64,000 bases of DNA from Neptunicella plasticusilytica. Its GTDB lineage: Bacteria > Pseudomonadota > Gammaproteobacteria > Enterobacterales > Alteromonadaceae. The position numbers and the translations under genes were made by a program. The notes beneath the pieces were generated by a model that ran no database searches, was not told the origin of the DNA, and saw only the letters and a program-made list of their open reading frames with translations. Positions 34,359 through 41,767 of this stretch are shown one piece after another; position 1 is the first letter of the stretch, and each line of letters opens with the position of its first letter. The stretch spans positions 4,030,001-4,094,000 of the forward strand of contig NZ_CP150481.1 of NCBI RefSeq assembly GCF_047922965.1, in the 5' to 3' direction.

Positions 34359-35286
34359 TAGCGTTCTCTCCGTTACGTCCGGTTTCGAGCAGACGCACGA
34401 ATAATTCTTCCAGCCGGTTGGATTTATTTCTCATACTTAACACCTGAATTCCCAGTTCGGTCAGTTGACTAAATACCGGATTTAGCCCGGCTTCCTTGGC
34501 CACATCCACTTCCAGGGTGTGATCGTCCAGTAAACGATATTCAAATCCTTGTAGCACCGGCTTTTGCCCACCACTGACATCCAAATCCAGCACAAAAGTT
34601 TCAATGTTCAGTTTGGAAAGCAGCGTCTTCATACTGGTATTCTCGACAATAATGCCCTTGTCGATAATGGCGATATTGCGGCACAGCATTTCCGCCTCTT
34701 CCAGATAATGAGTGGTCAGAATAATGGTAATCCCCTGCTCATTGATCTGTTTTAGAAAAGTCCACATGGAGCGGCGGATTTCGATATCCACACCGGCAGT
34801 GGGTTCATCCAGGATCAGGATTTTAGGTTCATGCATCAACGCCCGGGCAATCATCAAGCGGCGCTTCATACCACCGGACAATGAGCGAGCCGGTGAATAA
34901 CGTTTGTCCCATAATTCCAGTTGCTTCAGGTATTTTTCCGCCCGTTGTTTGGCAACATTGCGCGGCACACCGTAATAGCCTGCCTGATTCACCACGATCT
35001 GTTGCAAGGTTTCAAACTGGTTGAAATTAAATTCCTGTGGCACCAGGCCAATACATTTCTTGGCATTAATCAGATCGGTATCAATAGAGTGACCATTAAC
35101 CAGTATCGAACCTGAACTTTTGTTGACCAGCGAGGCTATCACGCCAATGGTGGTCGATTTACCCGCGCCATTGGGGCCTAACAGGGCAAAAAAATCGCCA
35201 TCTGCCACATTAAGGTCAATTCCCTTAAGTGCTTCTACGCCACTTTTGTAGGTCTTTTTCAGACCTTCGATTTGCAATGCATTCAT
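34351..35286 (-). CDS. yadG: ABC transporter ATP-binding protein YadG
   Basis: 311 residues (E. coli 308). Walker A is GPNGAGKST, the signature is SLSGGMKRR, Walker B is ILILDEPTAGVD and the switch His is in LTTHY. A C-terminal extension of about 90 residues is usual for this ABC-2 group. It is the partner of YadH, with coupled translation. Confidence 0.92.
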   Translation of the reverse strand: MNALQIEGLKKTYKSGVEALKGIDLNVADGDFFALLGPNGAGKSTTIGVIASLVNKSSGSILVNGHSIDTDLINAKKCIGLVPQEFNFNQFETLQQIVVNQAGYYGVPRNVAKQRAEKYLKQLELWDKRYSPARSLSGGMKRRLMIARALMHEPKILILDEPTAGVDIEIRRSMWTFLKQINEQGITIILTTHYLEEAEMLCRNIAIIDKGIIVENTSMKTLLSKLNIETFVLDLDVSGGQKPVLQGFEYRLLDDHTLEVDVAKEAGLNPVFSQLTELGIQVLSMRNKSNRLEELFVRLLETGRNGENANG

Positions 35287-35339
35287 ATCGGTACCATTTT
35301 GCTTTTACTGGCTCGATATGGTGACGAAAGCCTGTAAAT

Positions 35340-35873
35340 TCAAGTTATTAAATGGGTGGGATCAACAGTCAGGTTACGGGTAGCCATATAAGTATGTTGA
35401 ATAATACTGGCATCGGTACTGGCGCGGTGGCGCGGCAATGTGGAATTATCCTGCAAACTGCTGCGGGTATGATGCCAAATTTGCATCTGCGCTTCACTGA
35501 GGATCATTTCCAGCGAACTGATGCGATATTGCATGGCGATTTGGGTATCGTGATGCAATTTAATCAGCCATGGACTGTCCACCACCCAGCCGTCAGAATA
35601 AACGGTTTTACCGGCCAACAAACTATTGAGTTCCATAGCCACCTGGTGGGCGCTGGTACCTTTGTTAACCAGTAAGTCTCGTTCAATACCATGCAAGGCT
35701 TGCGCTTTTTCATCCCAATGCTGCCAGCCTGGTTGTGGTTTTATCAAGCGACAATAGCGATCGCCATCCTGCATAATGACGCCCACTTCAATAGGATAAC
35801 TGTCTGCACCAAAACCACTGGCTTCTATATCAATAATAATAGGTGGGGGTAGGTTAAAAATAGGCTTTCTCAA
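35340..35873 (-). CDS. Putative DEDD-type 3'-5' exonuclease
   Basis: 177 residues. DIEASGFG (about 16-23) supplies the first Asp-Glu pair. A central SDGWVVDSPWL gives a possible second Asp, and HRASTDA near 150 gives the His-x(4)-Asp of a DEDDh exonuclease. This resembles RNase T or the DnaQ epsilon fold in a minimal form. The substrate, RNA or DNA, cannot be told. It stands between yadG and the GH19 gene. Confidence 0.7.
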   Translation of the reverse strand: MRKPIFNLPPPIIIDIEASGFGADSYPIEVGVIMQDGDRYCRLIKPQPGWQHWDEKAQALHGIERDLLVNKGTSAHQVAMELNSLLAGKTVYSDGWVVDSPWLIKLHHDTQIAMQYRISSLEMILSEAQMQIWHHTRSSLQDNSTLPRHRASTDASIIQHTYMATRNLTVDPTHLIT

Positions 35874-35925
35874 TATTGTTAAAGGGGCGGAGCCCGCAGA
35901 ATATGTCGGCGATTATATCGACCAA

Positions 35926-36732
35926 TTATACCAGTAATTGTTCCCCAAGCAGATAGACCCGTTTAAATTCCGGTAACCCATGAGAGCCACCATTGACCAG
36001 TTTTCTGGCCTGAGCCAAATCCGCGAGAGCCAATGCCTGACGAACCTTGTCTTCAGCCCGTTTAAGAAACATAGCCAGTATATCGGCAGCAATTTGCGGA
36101 TCGTTGGCCAATTCCGGATCTTGTTCCAGCCGTTCTTGTAGACCTATTCTGCGGCCAATATCCCGATAATTAGCCCGTCCGGTTAGCTGAATATAGCCCC
36201 TTCCCTTATAACGTCCGCCATCCGGATAGCCCTGATTTCCCAAATCATGCCGGTCATCATACTTGTCAAAAGGGTGGCCGGTTGCCGTGGTATTGTAGAT
36301 AGATTGATATTCATCCAGTGGACAAAACCGGCCAGTTTCCACATACACTGTGGCAATCGCCATCAATAACATGGGATTGTCACCCATTTGCAGCTTAAAC
36401 ATCGCTTGCCTGATAATGGGCCAGTGCAGGCGAATATTGCTGGCTGACGAGTCATGACAAATGCGCTGCACCAATGCGATATCCAGTTCTTTGCCGACAA
36501 CCTCTGCTACGCGATCCTGATCAGATAAATCCAGCCCCAACATACCTTGGGTATAGCGCCCCACCACACCATCCACTTGCAGTTGATTAGCCGCCTGATA
36601 TTGTTCGACGGCCAGTTGAGTCGATTCGGTGAAATCACCATTGACGTCATCATGGTAAAAGCCCAATGCAACCAACCGCCGCTGCAATCGCTCAACCAAT
36701 ATACCATTGCTACCAAAACGAAGTGTTTGCAT
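35926..36732 (-). CDS. Peptidoglycan-binding GH19 (chitinase/lysozyme-like) protein
   Basis: 268 residues from ATG 36732. The N-terminus (about 1-65) is a PG_binding_1 domain (GSNGILVERLQRRLVALGFY, NGDFTESTQLAVEQYQ). Residues about 90-260 are a GH19 fold with the catalytic Glu in YVETG and KGRGYIQLTGRANY. No signal peptide is seen, as in phage endolysins, so it may be a domesticated phage or lysis enzyme; no other phage gene is near. A start 15 codons earlier adds a hydrophobic stretch but lacks a clear ribosome site. Confidence 0.8.
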   Translation of the reverse strand: MQTLRFGSNGILVERLQRRLVALGFYHDDVNGDFTESTQLAVEQYQAANQLQVDGVVGRYTQGMLGLDLSDQDRVAEVVGKELDIALVQRICHDSSASNIRLHWPIIRQAMFKLQMGDNPMLLMAIATVYVETGRFCPLDEYQSIYNTTATGHPFDKYDDRHDLGNQGYPDGGRYKGRGYIQLTGRANYRDIGRRIGLQERLEQDPELANDPQIAADILAMFLKRAEDKVRQALALADLAQARKLVNGGSHGLPEFKRVYLLGEQLLV

Positions 36733-36893
36733 TGCCACAAACCTGCCAGTTATCCAGTGAATTAAGGTTAGCAGCAATTTGTCAGTAGAGACGGACTATC
36801 GGCTCGGCCACAATTGATTGTTTTTTAATCTGATGTCCCCAGATCATTGTTGTCGCTTACCGATTTATGATTAACAACTTACAGGAGAGTACG

Positions 36894-37289
36894 ATGAAAA
36901 ATGTCAGACATGGTTTATCTATTGGTATAGAACGCACCGGCAATGAGTTTTTTCTATTTTTAAAAGCCTCCGGAAAACTGACCCACGATGATTACCAGAT
37001 CATCACCCCCATGCTGGAATCCGCGCTGGAGTCAGTAAAACAGCCCAGCGTAAATGTGCTTATTGATGGCACCGAGCTGCAGGGATGGGAAATGAGAGCC
37101 GCCTGGGACGATTTAAAGCTAGGTTTAAAGCATGGCAACGAGTTCAATAAAGTCGCGATTTTCGGCGACAAGGATTGGCAAGAACGCATTGCGAAAATCG
37201 GTTCCTGGTTTATCTCAGGCGAAGTCAAATACTTTCATGATGCGGCAGCAGCACTGAGTTGGCTGAATGACAGCGCTGGAACGGTTTAA
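36894..37289 (+). CDS. SpoIIAA-like (STAS-type) protein
   Basis: 131 residues from ATG 36894, with AGGAG nine bases upstream; the in-frame ATG 36867 is less likely. LKASGKLTHDDYQIITPML, VLIDGTELQGWEMRAAWDDLKLGLKH (in parts) and the C-terminal DAAAALSWL match the SpoIIAA-like family, small cytosolic STAS-fold proteins of unknown role often linked to membrane or stress signalling. Confidence 0.85.
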   Translation: MKNVRHGLSIGIERTGNEFFLFLKASGKLTHDDYQIITPMLESALESVKQPSVNVLIDGTELQGWEMRAAWDDLKLGLKHGNEFNKVAIFGDKDWQERIAKIGSWFISGEVKYFHDAAAALSWLNDSAGTV

Positions 37290-37310
37290 CCGGCTTTCCA
37301 TCAAGCGATT

Positions 37311-37387
37311 GCTAGAAAACCCGACGCCGCCAGGCGCAAAAGAGCGTTATCGAGAGGCACAGCTTATCCCGAACTCAGGTTAATTAA
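37311..37387. repeat. Right-half fragment of the palindromic intergenic element
   Basis: This stretch matches 22011-22087 closely (GCCAGG, GCAAAA, GAGCGTTAT, GAGAGGC, CTTATCCCGA) with scattered changes and ends in the same CTTATCCCGAACT terminus. The left half is missing. It follows the stop of the SpoIIAA-like gene and could act as its transcription end. Confidence 0.65.
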
Positions 37388-37462
37388 CAAATTTGCAAAG
37401 TTTGTATAGCTTTAGTAATTTGCTGTGCAACTATGTCTGTTCAACTTACATCTTCACCACAG

Positions 37463-37484
37463 TTGAGAAAGGCAAATTTCTCAA
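37463..37484. promoter_or_regulatory. Spaced inverted repeat TTGAGAA-N8-TTCTCAA upstream of CheX-receiver gene
   Basis: The arms extend here to 13 bp (CACAGTTGAGAAA and its complement). Half-sites and the eight-base gap equal those at 6673-6694. It ends 30 bp before the ATG, overlapping the likely promoter or leader, so repression or an mRNA hairpin are both possible. Confidence 0.5.
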
Positions 37485-37514
37485 CTGTGATACATAAAAA
37501 TAAAGGATAAGGCC

Positions 37515-38459
37515 ATGTCAATTGACAGCATCTACAAAGTAGTTTTATACCCGTTTATCAATGAATCTATTGGTAGTCTTAAAGCGATGACCAATTTAAT
37601 TGGCACGGCAGGCGATCCCTTTATGGATAACGTCGAGGATTTTCGCTTTAAGGGTTATGCCGTCTGTTCGGATGTCACCGGCAATCTAAACGGGGTCATT
37701 ATGATGCACCATTATCCCGAAACAGCGATCGCCGTTGGCAACGCTGTTTGCCAGAATATGTTTGATGAAAAGTATGAATATACTGAAATTAACGAAGAAC
37801 TCAGCAATGCCCTGGCCGAATGGGGTAACACCATTGTGGGTCGTTCCACCGATTTACATAGCCGCTATAACCTTGAGTATGGTTTTTCCAGTCCTTATTT
37901 TGTCAACGATATGAGCGACATGGAAAAATATCTGGTCGGCGTCAAGGAAATTGTCACCGTACCTATTACCATTGAAGGCATCGGACGTTATTACTTTAAT
38001 TTACTGGTGCGTGAGGTTAATGATCAGGTAAATGAAATAAAACGTGAAGAAAGTACCGGCATTAAAAATACGCATACCAAACCATTGCCGTTAGATTCCA
38101 CAGTTTTAGTTGTAGATGACAGTGCCATGATCCGTAAAGCCCTGAAGCGATTCCTGACCAATTTGGGGTATAGCAAAGTGCTCGAAGCCAATGATGGTCG
38201 AGACGCTGTAGAACTAGTTAAATCAGACGCTCCGGATTTTATGTTTATGGATGTTGTGATGGAGGACATGAACGGCGACGAGGCTTTAAGTGAAATTCGC
38301 AAATCGGGTTCTCAGGTTCCGGTAGTGATGTTGTCATCAGTAACAGATCAAAAGTTGGTTAATAAATGCCAGACACTGGGCATTTCCGGGTTTATCTTTA
38401 AACCTATTCACGCCAACACCGGGGCAGATGTTATAGCCCAGTATCTAAAAATAGCCTGA
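37515..38459 (+). CDS. CheX-like phosphatase fused to a response-regulator receiver domain
   Basis: 314 residues. Residues about 1-175 are a CheX/CheC-type domain with the conserved Glu-x2-Asn pattern in EELSNAL (94-100) and GNTIVG (104-109). A linker (about 176-195) leads to a CheY-like receiver (196-314) with DD (201-202), phosphoacceptor Asp246 in FMDVVME, and the SS and K-P motifs. The protein may dephosphorylate a partner receiver or its own. AAGGA precedes the ATG. Confidence 0.85.
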   Translation: MSIDSIYKVVLYPFINESIGSLKAMTNLIGTAGDPFMDNVEDFRFKGYAVCSDVTGNLNGVIMMHHYPETAIAVGNAVCQNMFDEKYEYTEINEELSNALAEWGNTIVGRSTDLHSRYNLEYGFSSPYFVNDMSDMEKYLVGVKEIVTVPITIEGIGRYYFNLLVREVNDQVNEIKREESTGIKNTHTKPLPLDSTVLVVDDSAMIRKALKRFLTNLGYSKVLEANDGRDAVELVKSDAPDFMFMDVVMEDMNGDEALSEIRKSGSQVPVVMLSSVTDQKLVNKCQTLGISGFIFKPIHANTGADVIAQYLKIA

Positions 38460-38481
38460 TTTTTATTGCTCGGGAAAATAA

Positions 38482-38513
38482 AGGCGCTATAAGCCGTTAA
38501 TCTTATAGCGCCT
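38482..38513 (+). terminator. Terminator after CheX-receiver gene
   Basis: AGGCGCTATAAG (38482-38493) and CTTATAGCGCCT (38502-38513) are perfect 12 bp arms with an eight-base loop, followed by GGTTTG. A strong stem with a weak T-tract; it probably ends the plus-strand transcript. Confidence 0.75.
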
Positions 38514-38532
38514 GGTTTGTGGGTTAAGTGAT

Positions 38533-38548
38533 CTGAACTCGGGATAAG
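38533..38548. repeat. Terminal fragment of the palindromic intergenic element
   Basis: CTGAACTCGGGATAAG matches the outer end of the element at 21847-22087 and of the fragment at 37311-37387. Only the terminus remains. Confidence 0.5.
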
Positions 38549-38591
38549 CAGTACGGCTAAACGACCAGAATTTGTTCCCGATAATTTTCAC

Positions 38592-39017
38592 TCAGTTATT
38601 ATTCCAATGCCGCTGCATTTCAAAAAACAGAAAAGAAGCCGTCCAGGTAATCAGCACCAACCCTGTGAGCGACTCAATACCGGTTAAATATCTCAGGTCA
38701 CCGGTTGGTTCAATATCACCAAAACCTACTGTACTGAATACGGTAAAGGAGAAATAGGCACAATCCATCAAGCTGCCATCAAAGTTCCCCGTCAGTTTGC
38801 CCCAATTGTCTGAATGGTCCATCCAATAATACGCCAAAGCAAATACCCAAATTTCAATTACATGGGCAATCAACGCGCCAAAAACACCGAACACAATACG
38901 CGAACGGTGTTTAATGGTCATTTTGGGAAAGCAAAGCGTAATTCGGTATAGGCATTCGTAGTGGATCATTACCGCAATGGCAACAACCAGGCAGTTAAAC
39001 AAAAAGACATATATCAT
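38592..39017 (-). CDS. Two-helix potassium channel-like protein
   Basis: 141 residues. The selectivity filter is TVGFGD (96-101), preceded by a pore helix (CAYFSFTVFS) and followed by a final membrane helix (about 115-135); two further hydrophobic stretches are at 1-25 and 43-65. No RCK or cyclic-nucleotide domain follows, so gating is not evident. It probably forms a tetrameric K+ channel in the inner membrane. Confidence 0.8.
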   Translation of the reverse strand: MIYVFLFNCLVVAIAVMIHYECLYRITLCFPKMTIKHRSRIVFGVFGALIAHVIEIWVFALAYYWMDHSDNWGKLTGNFDGSLMDCAYFSFTVFSTVGFGDIEPTGDLRYLTGIESLTGLVLITWTASFLFFEMQRHWNNN

Positions 39018-39039
39018 CAGGTTTTACCTTAAACAGTCC

Positions 39040-39311
39040 CTAGGGCGTGTTGATCTTTGGTGTATGAATTTTGTTCAAGTCCAACACCTTCTGGTCGCGA
39101 CGCCGGGTTGCAGGCCTAGTGGGTCTAAGTCAAAATCCGGCAACAAAGAGAGCAGAAGGTGTTGGGTTGAACCCTCCGGGCAGTGTTTGTAGCGCATTTC
39201 TACAGCGTTATCGCTCATTCATGTAGAATAACTACACCACACTCGCTCTGCCTTGTATAAATACGCTACAAACTGCTGCAAAAACACACACCAAAGATCA
39301 ACACGCCCTAG
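39040..39311. mobile_element. 272 bp MITE with perfect 24 bp terminal inverted repeats
   Basis: The ends at 39040-39063 and 39288-39311 are exact inverted repeats, beginning CTAGGGCGTGTTGATC. The outermost CTAG on both sides fits a YTAR target duplication of the IS5 type, which would make the TIR start GGCGTG. Inside lies a second inverted pair (39073-39093 with 39152-39172). No ORF; it depends on a transposase elsewhere. Confidence 0.85.
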
Positions 39312-39330
39312 AGCCAAACTTCGGGTTATG

Positions 39331-40362
39331 TCAGTTATTCGGCCTTAAAATCACTTTTCCATCACTTTTATGCTCGGCGTAATGTGTCAGCGCCGGAATA
39401 AAGTCATCAAAACCGTATTCACCTCGAATATCGGTGTGGAAGATCCCTTCGGCAAATAGTTTTTGTACCTTACGATTCAGTTTGAATGCTCGCCAAAACG
39501 ACGCCTTACGGAAGTAACGTGCCAACCAGAATCCTTCAATGCGAGTATCGCGAAAAATCATATCACCAACACTAAAATGTCCACCCAGCGGATCTTGGCT
39601 TTCTTGCAAACGTCCGTAAACAATCGCGGTGCTGCCATTGGGTAGTTGCTTTAGGACTCCGGCAGTATCCTGATCCGCCACAGCATCAACCAATACTGAG
39701 GCATGACATTGCTCCGCCGCTGCCTGTAACTGCTCAGAAAAATTGTCATCCGTCGTCAATAATACGTAGTCGGCTCCCAGTTTTTGTAGCACTTCAACAT
39801 TATTCGCACTGCGCACTGTGGCAATGGTTTTAATGCCTTGCATTTGAGCATAACGAATCAAACCTTTACCCACTTGACTGGCGGCGGCGTTAATTACAAT
39901 CGCTTTGGCACCCAGTTGTTGAGCCCTTTCAACTAAACACACCACAGTACAGGGGTTAACAATTAAGGTAGAGCCCTGAATATCGTCAATCTCTTTGCGT
40001 AGCGGTAAACAATAGTTAGCTAGCGTGGTGGCATATTGAGCCCAAACCCCGTCTTTGCCGGGTTGAGCGGAGATAGCCACTCGTTTACCGGTCAGCCATT
40101 TACCATACAATCCGGCATTCGCTTCGACAACAATACCGCAGCCCTCAAATCCGGCATAAGCTGCAGCTTGAGGGGGTAACCCGTATTGACCGCGCAAATA
40201 AACCAAATCCGATGGATTAACCGGCGTCGCCAACATTTTAACCCGCACTTGTCCGGACTCTAATTCGTCTAGCGGTTTTTCCAGCAAATACAAACGCTGC
40301 TCAAAAGGCGCGTCCGCCTCTTCAAGCAACCTTAACGCCAATCCTTTGTTCAACTCGGTCAT
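39331..40362 (-). CDS. Zinc-type medium-chain dehydrogenase/quinone oxidoreductase-like protein
   Basis: 343 residues. An N-terminal MDR GroES-like domain (ATPVNPSDLVYLRGQYG) is followed by a Rossmann domain (INAAASQVGKGLIRYAQ). The zinc ligands of alcohol dehydrogenases are lacking, so it belongs with quinone reductases or 2-enoyl thioester reductases (MECR/ETR type), which use NADPH. Start ATG 40362 overlaps the malic-enzyme stop (ATGA), so both are co-translated. Confidence 0.8.
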   Translation of the reverse strand: MTELNKGLALRLLEEADAPFEQRLYLLEKPLDELESGQVRVKMLATPVNPSDLVYLRGQYGLPPQAAAYAGFEGCGIVVEANAGLYGKWLTGKRVAISAQPGKDGVWAQYATTLANYCLPLRKEIDDIQGSTLIVNPCTVVCLVERAQQLGAKAIVINAAASQVGKGLIRYAQMQGIKTIATVRSANNVEVLQKLGADYVLLTTDDNFSEQLQAAAEQCHASVLVDAVADQDTAGVLKQLPNGSTAIVYGRLQESQDPLGGHFSVGDMIFRDTRIEGFWLARYFRKASFWRAFKLNRKVQKLFAEGIFHTDIRGEYGFDDFIPALTHYAEHKSDGKVILRPNN

Positions 40363-41606
40363 TCAGTCATATACCCGTTAGGTAATGCCTCAAAGGGTGA
40401 TACGCCAGTATCAATTGCAGCCTGTGCTACTGCTTTGGCCACCCTTTTACATAGGCGGGGATCCATGGGTTTGGGAATAATATACTCTTTACCAAACTCC
40501 AGCTTGGTGACATCACTGGCTTTTAATACCGCCTCCGACACCGGTTCTTTGGTGATCTGTCGAATGGCTTCTACTGCGGCAATTTTCATTTCGTCGTTGA
40601 TAGTGTTGGCCCGCACATCCAGGGCACCACGGAAAATAAACGGGAAACACAATACATTATTGACCTGATTGGGATAGTCGGAACGACCGGTAGCAATAAT
40701 CAAATCTTTACGTACCTTATGTGCCAGCTCAGGTTTAATTTCCGGATCGGGATTGGAACAGGCAAAGACCACCGGATTGGCAGCCATCAACTTTAGTGCG
40801 TCAGGGGGTAAAACATCGGGACCGGATACCCCGACAAACACATCCGCACCTTCCATTACCTCTTCTAAGGTACGTTTATCGGTGTTATTGGCAAACAACA
40901 TTTTATGCGGGGTTAAGTCGTCTCGACGGGTATGAATCACACCTTTTCTGTCCAGCATATAAATCCGCTCACGCTGGGCGCCGCACTTAATCAACAATTC
41001 CATACAGGCCACGGCGGCGGCACCGGCACCCATGCAGACGATAGTTGCGTTGTGCAGTTGTTTATTCTGAATTTCCAGCGCATTGAGCATGCCAGCGGCG
41101 GTCACAATAGCAGTGCCATGTTGATCGTCATGAAACACCGGAATATTGCAGCGTTTAACTAATTCCTGCTCGATTTCAAAACACTCAGGGGCTTTAATAT
41201 CTTCAAGATTAATGCCGCCAAAGGTATCGGCGATATTGGCGACGGTATTGATAAATTCTTCGGTGGTGCGATGGCTAACCTGAATATCAATCGCATCCAG
41301 ACCAGCAAAGCGCTTGAATAACAGCGCTTTGCCTTCCATCACAGGTTTGGAAGCCAACGGGCCCAAATTTCCCAGTCCCAGAATCGCAGTACCGTTAGAA
41401 ATCACCGCCACCATATTGCCTTTGCCGGTATATAAATAGGCAGCATCCGGATCGGCGGCAATTTCGCGCACCGGCTCGGCTACGCCTGGGCTGTAGGCTA
41501 ACGCCAAATCTTTTACGCTTTCTGCCGGTTTGGTTAATTCGACACTTATTTTGCCGGGTACCGGCAAGGCATGATAATCCAATGCCTGTTGACGAAAATC
41601 AGTCAT
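40359..41606 (-). CDS. Malic enzyme (oxaloacetate-decarboxylating malate dehydrogenase)
   Basis: 415 residues from ATG 41606, with AGAGGT four bases upstream; a start 31 codons earlier is rejected. LALAYSPGVAEPVREIA, VISNGTAILGLGNLG, KAPECFEIE and FHDDQHGTAIV are malic-enzyme motifs. It is the short bacterial form without the phosphotransacetylase domain of MaeB. It makes pyruvate and NAD(P)H from malate. NADP versus NAD cannot be decided with confidence. Confidence 0.9.
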   Translation of the reverse strand: MTDFRQQALDYHALPVPGKISVELTKPAESVKDLALAYSPGVAEPVREIAADPDAAYLYTGKGNMVAVISNGTAILGLGNLGPLASKPVMEGKALLFKRFAGLDAIDIQVSHRTTEEFINTVANIADTFGGINLEDIKAPECFEIEQELVKRCNIPVFHDDQHGTAIVTAAGMLNALEIQNKQLHNATIVCMGAGAAAVACMELLIKCGAQRERIYMLDRKGVIHTRRDDLTPHKMLFANNTDKRTLEEVMEGADVFVGVSGPDVLPPDALKLMAANPVVFACSNPDPEIKPELAHKVRKDLIIATGRSDYPNQVNNVLCFPFIFRGALDVRANTINDEMKIAAVEAIRQITKEPVSEAVLKASDVTKLEFGKEYIIPKPMDPRLCKRVAKAVAQAAIDTGVSPFEALPNGYMTE

Positions 41607-41767
41607 GTAGACCTCTGTTTTGTGTAGGGTGTAGTAGCCGGTCAATTCGCATTGCCGGTAATTTATTGTTATTGATACTTTTTTAGGCAAGTCTAACACA
41701 GCCCCCGCAAATGCAGAGGGCTGGGTTAAATTTTATTGGCTATATCCAGAAATTAAAACGAATAAGG

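Noticed and set aside
39040..39311. Considered as a paired terminator or a small RNA gene between the channel and dehydrogenase genes
   Set aside because: The exact 24 bp ends, nested repeats and a near-identical solo end elsewhere fit a MITE better.
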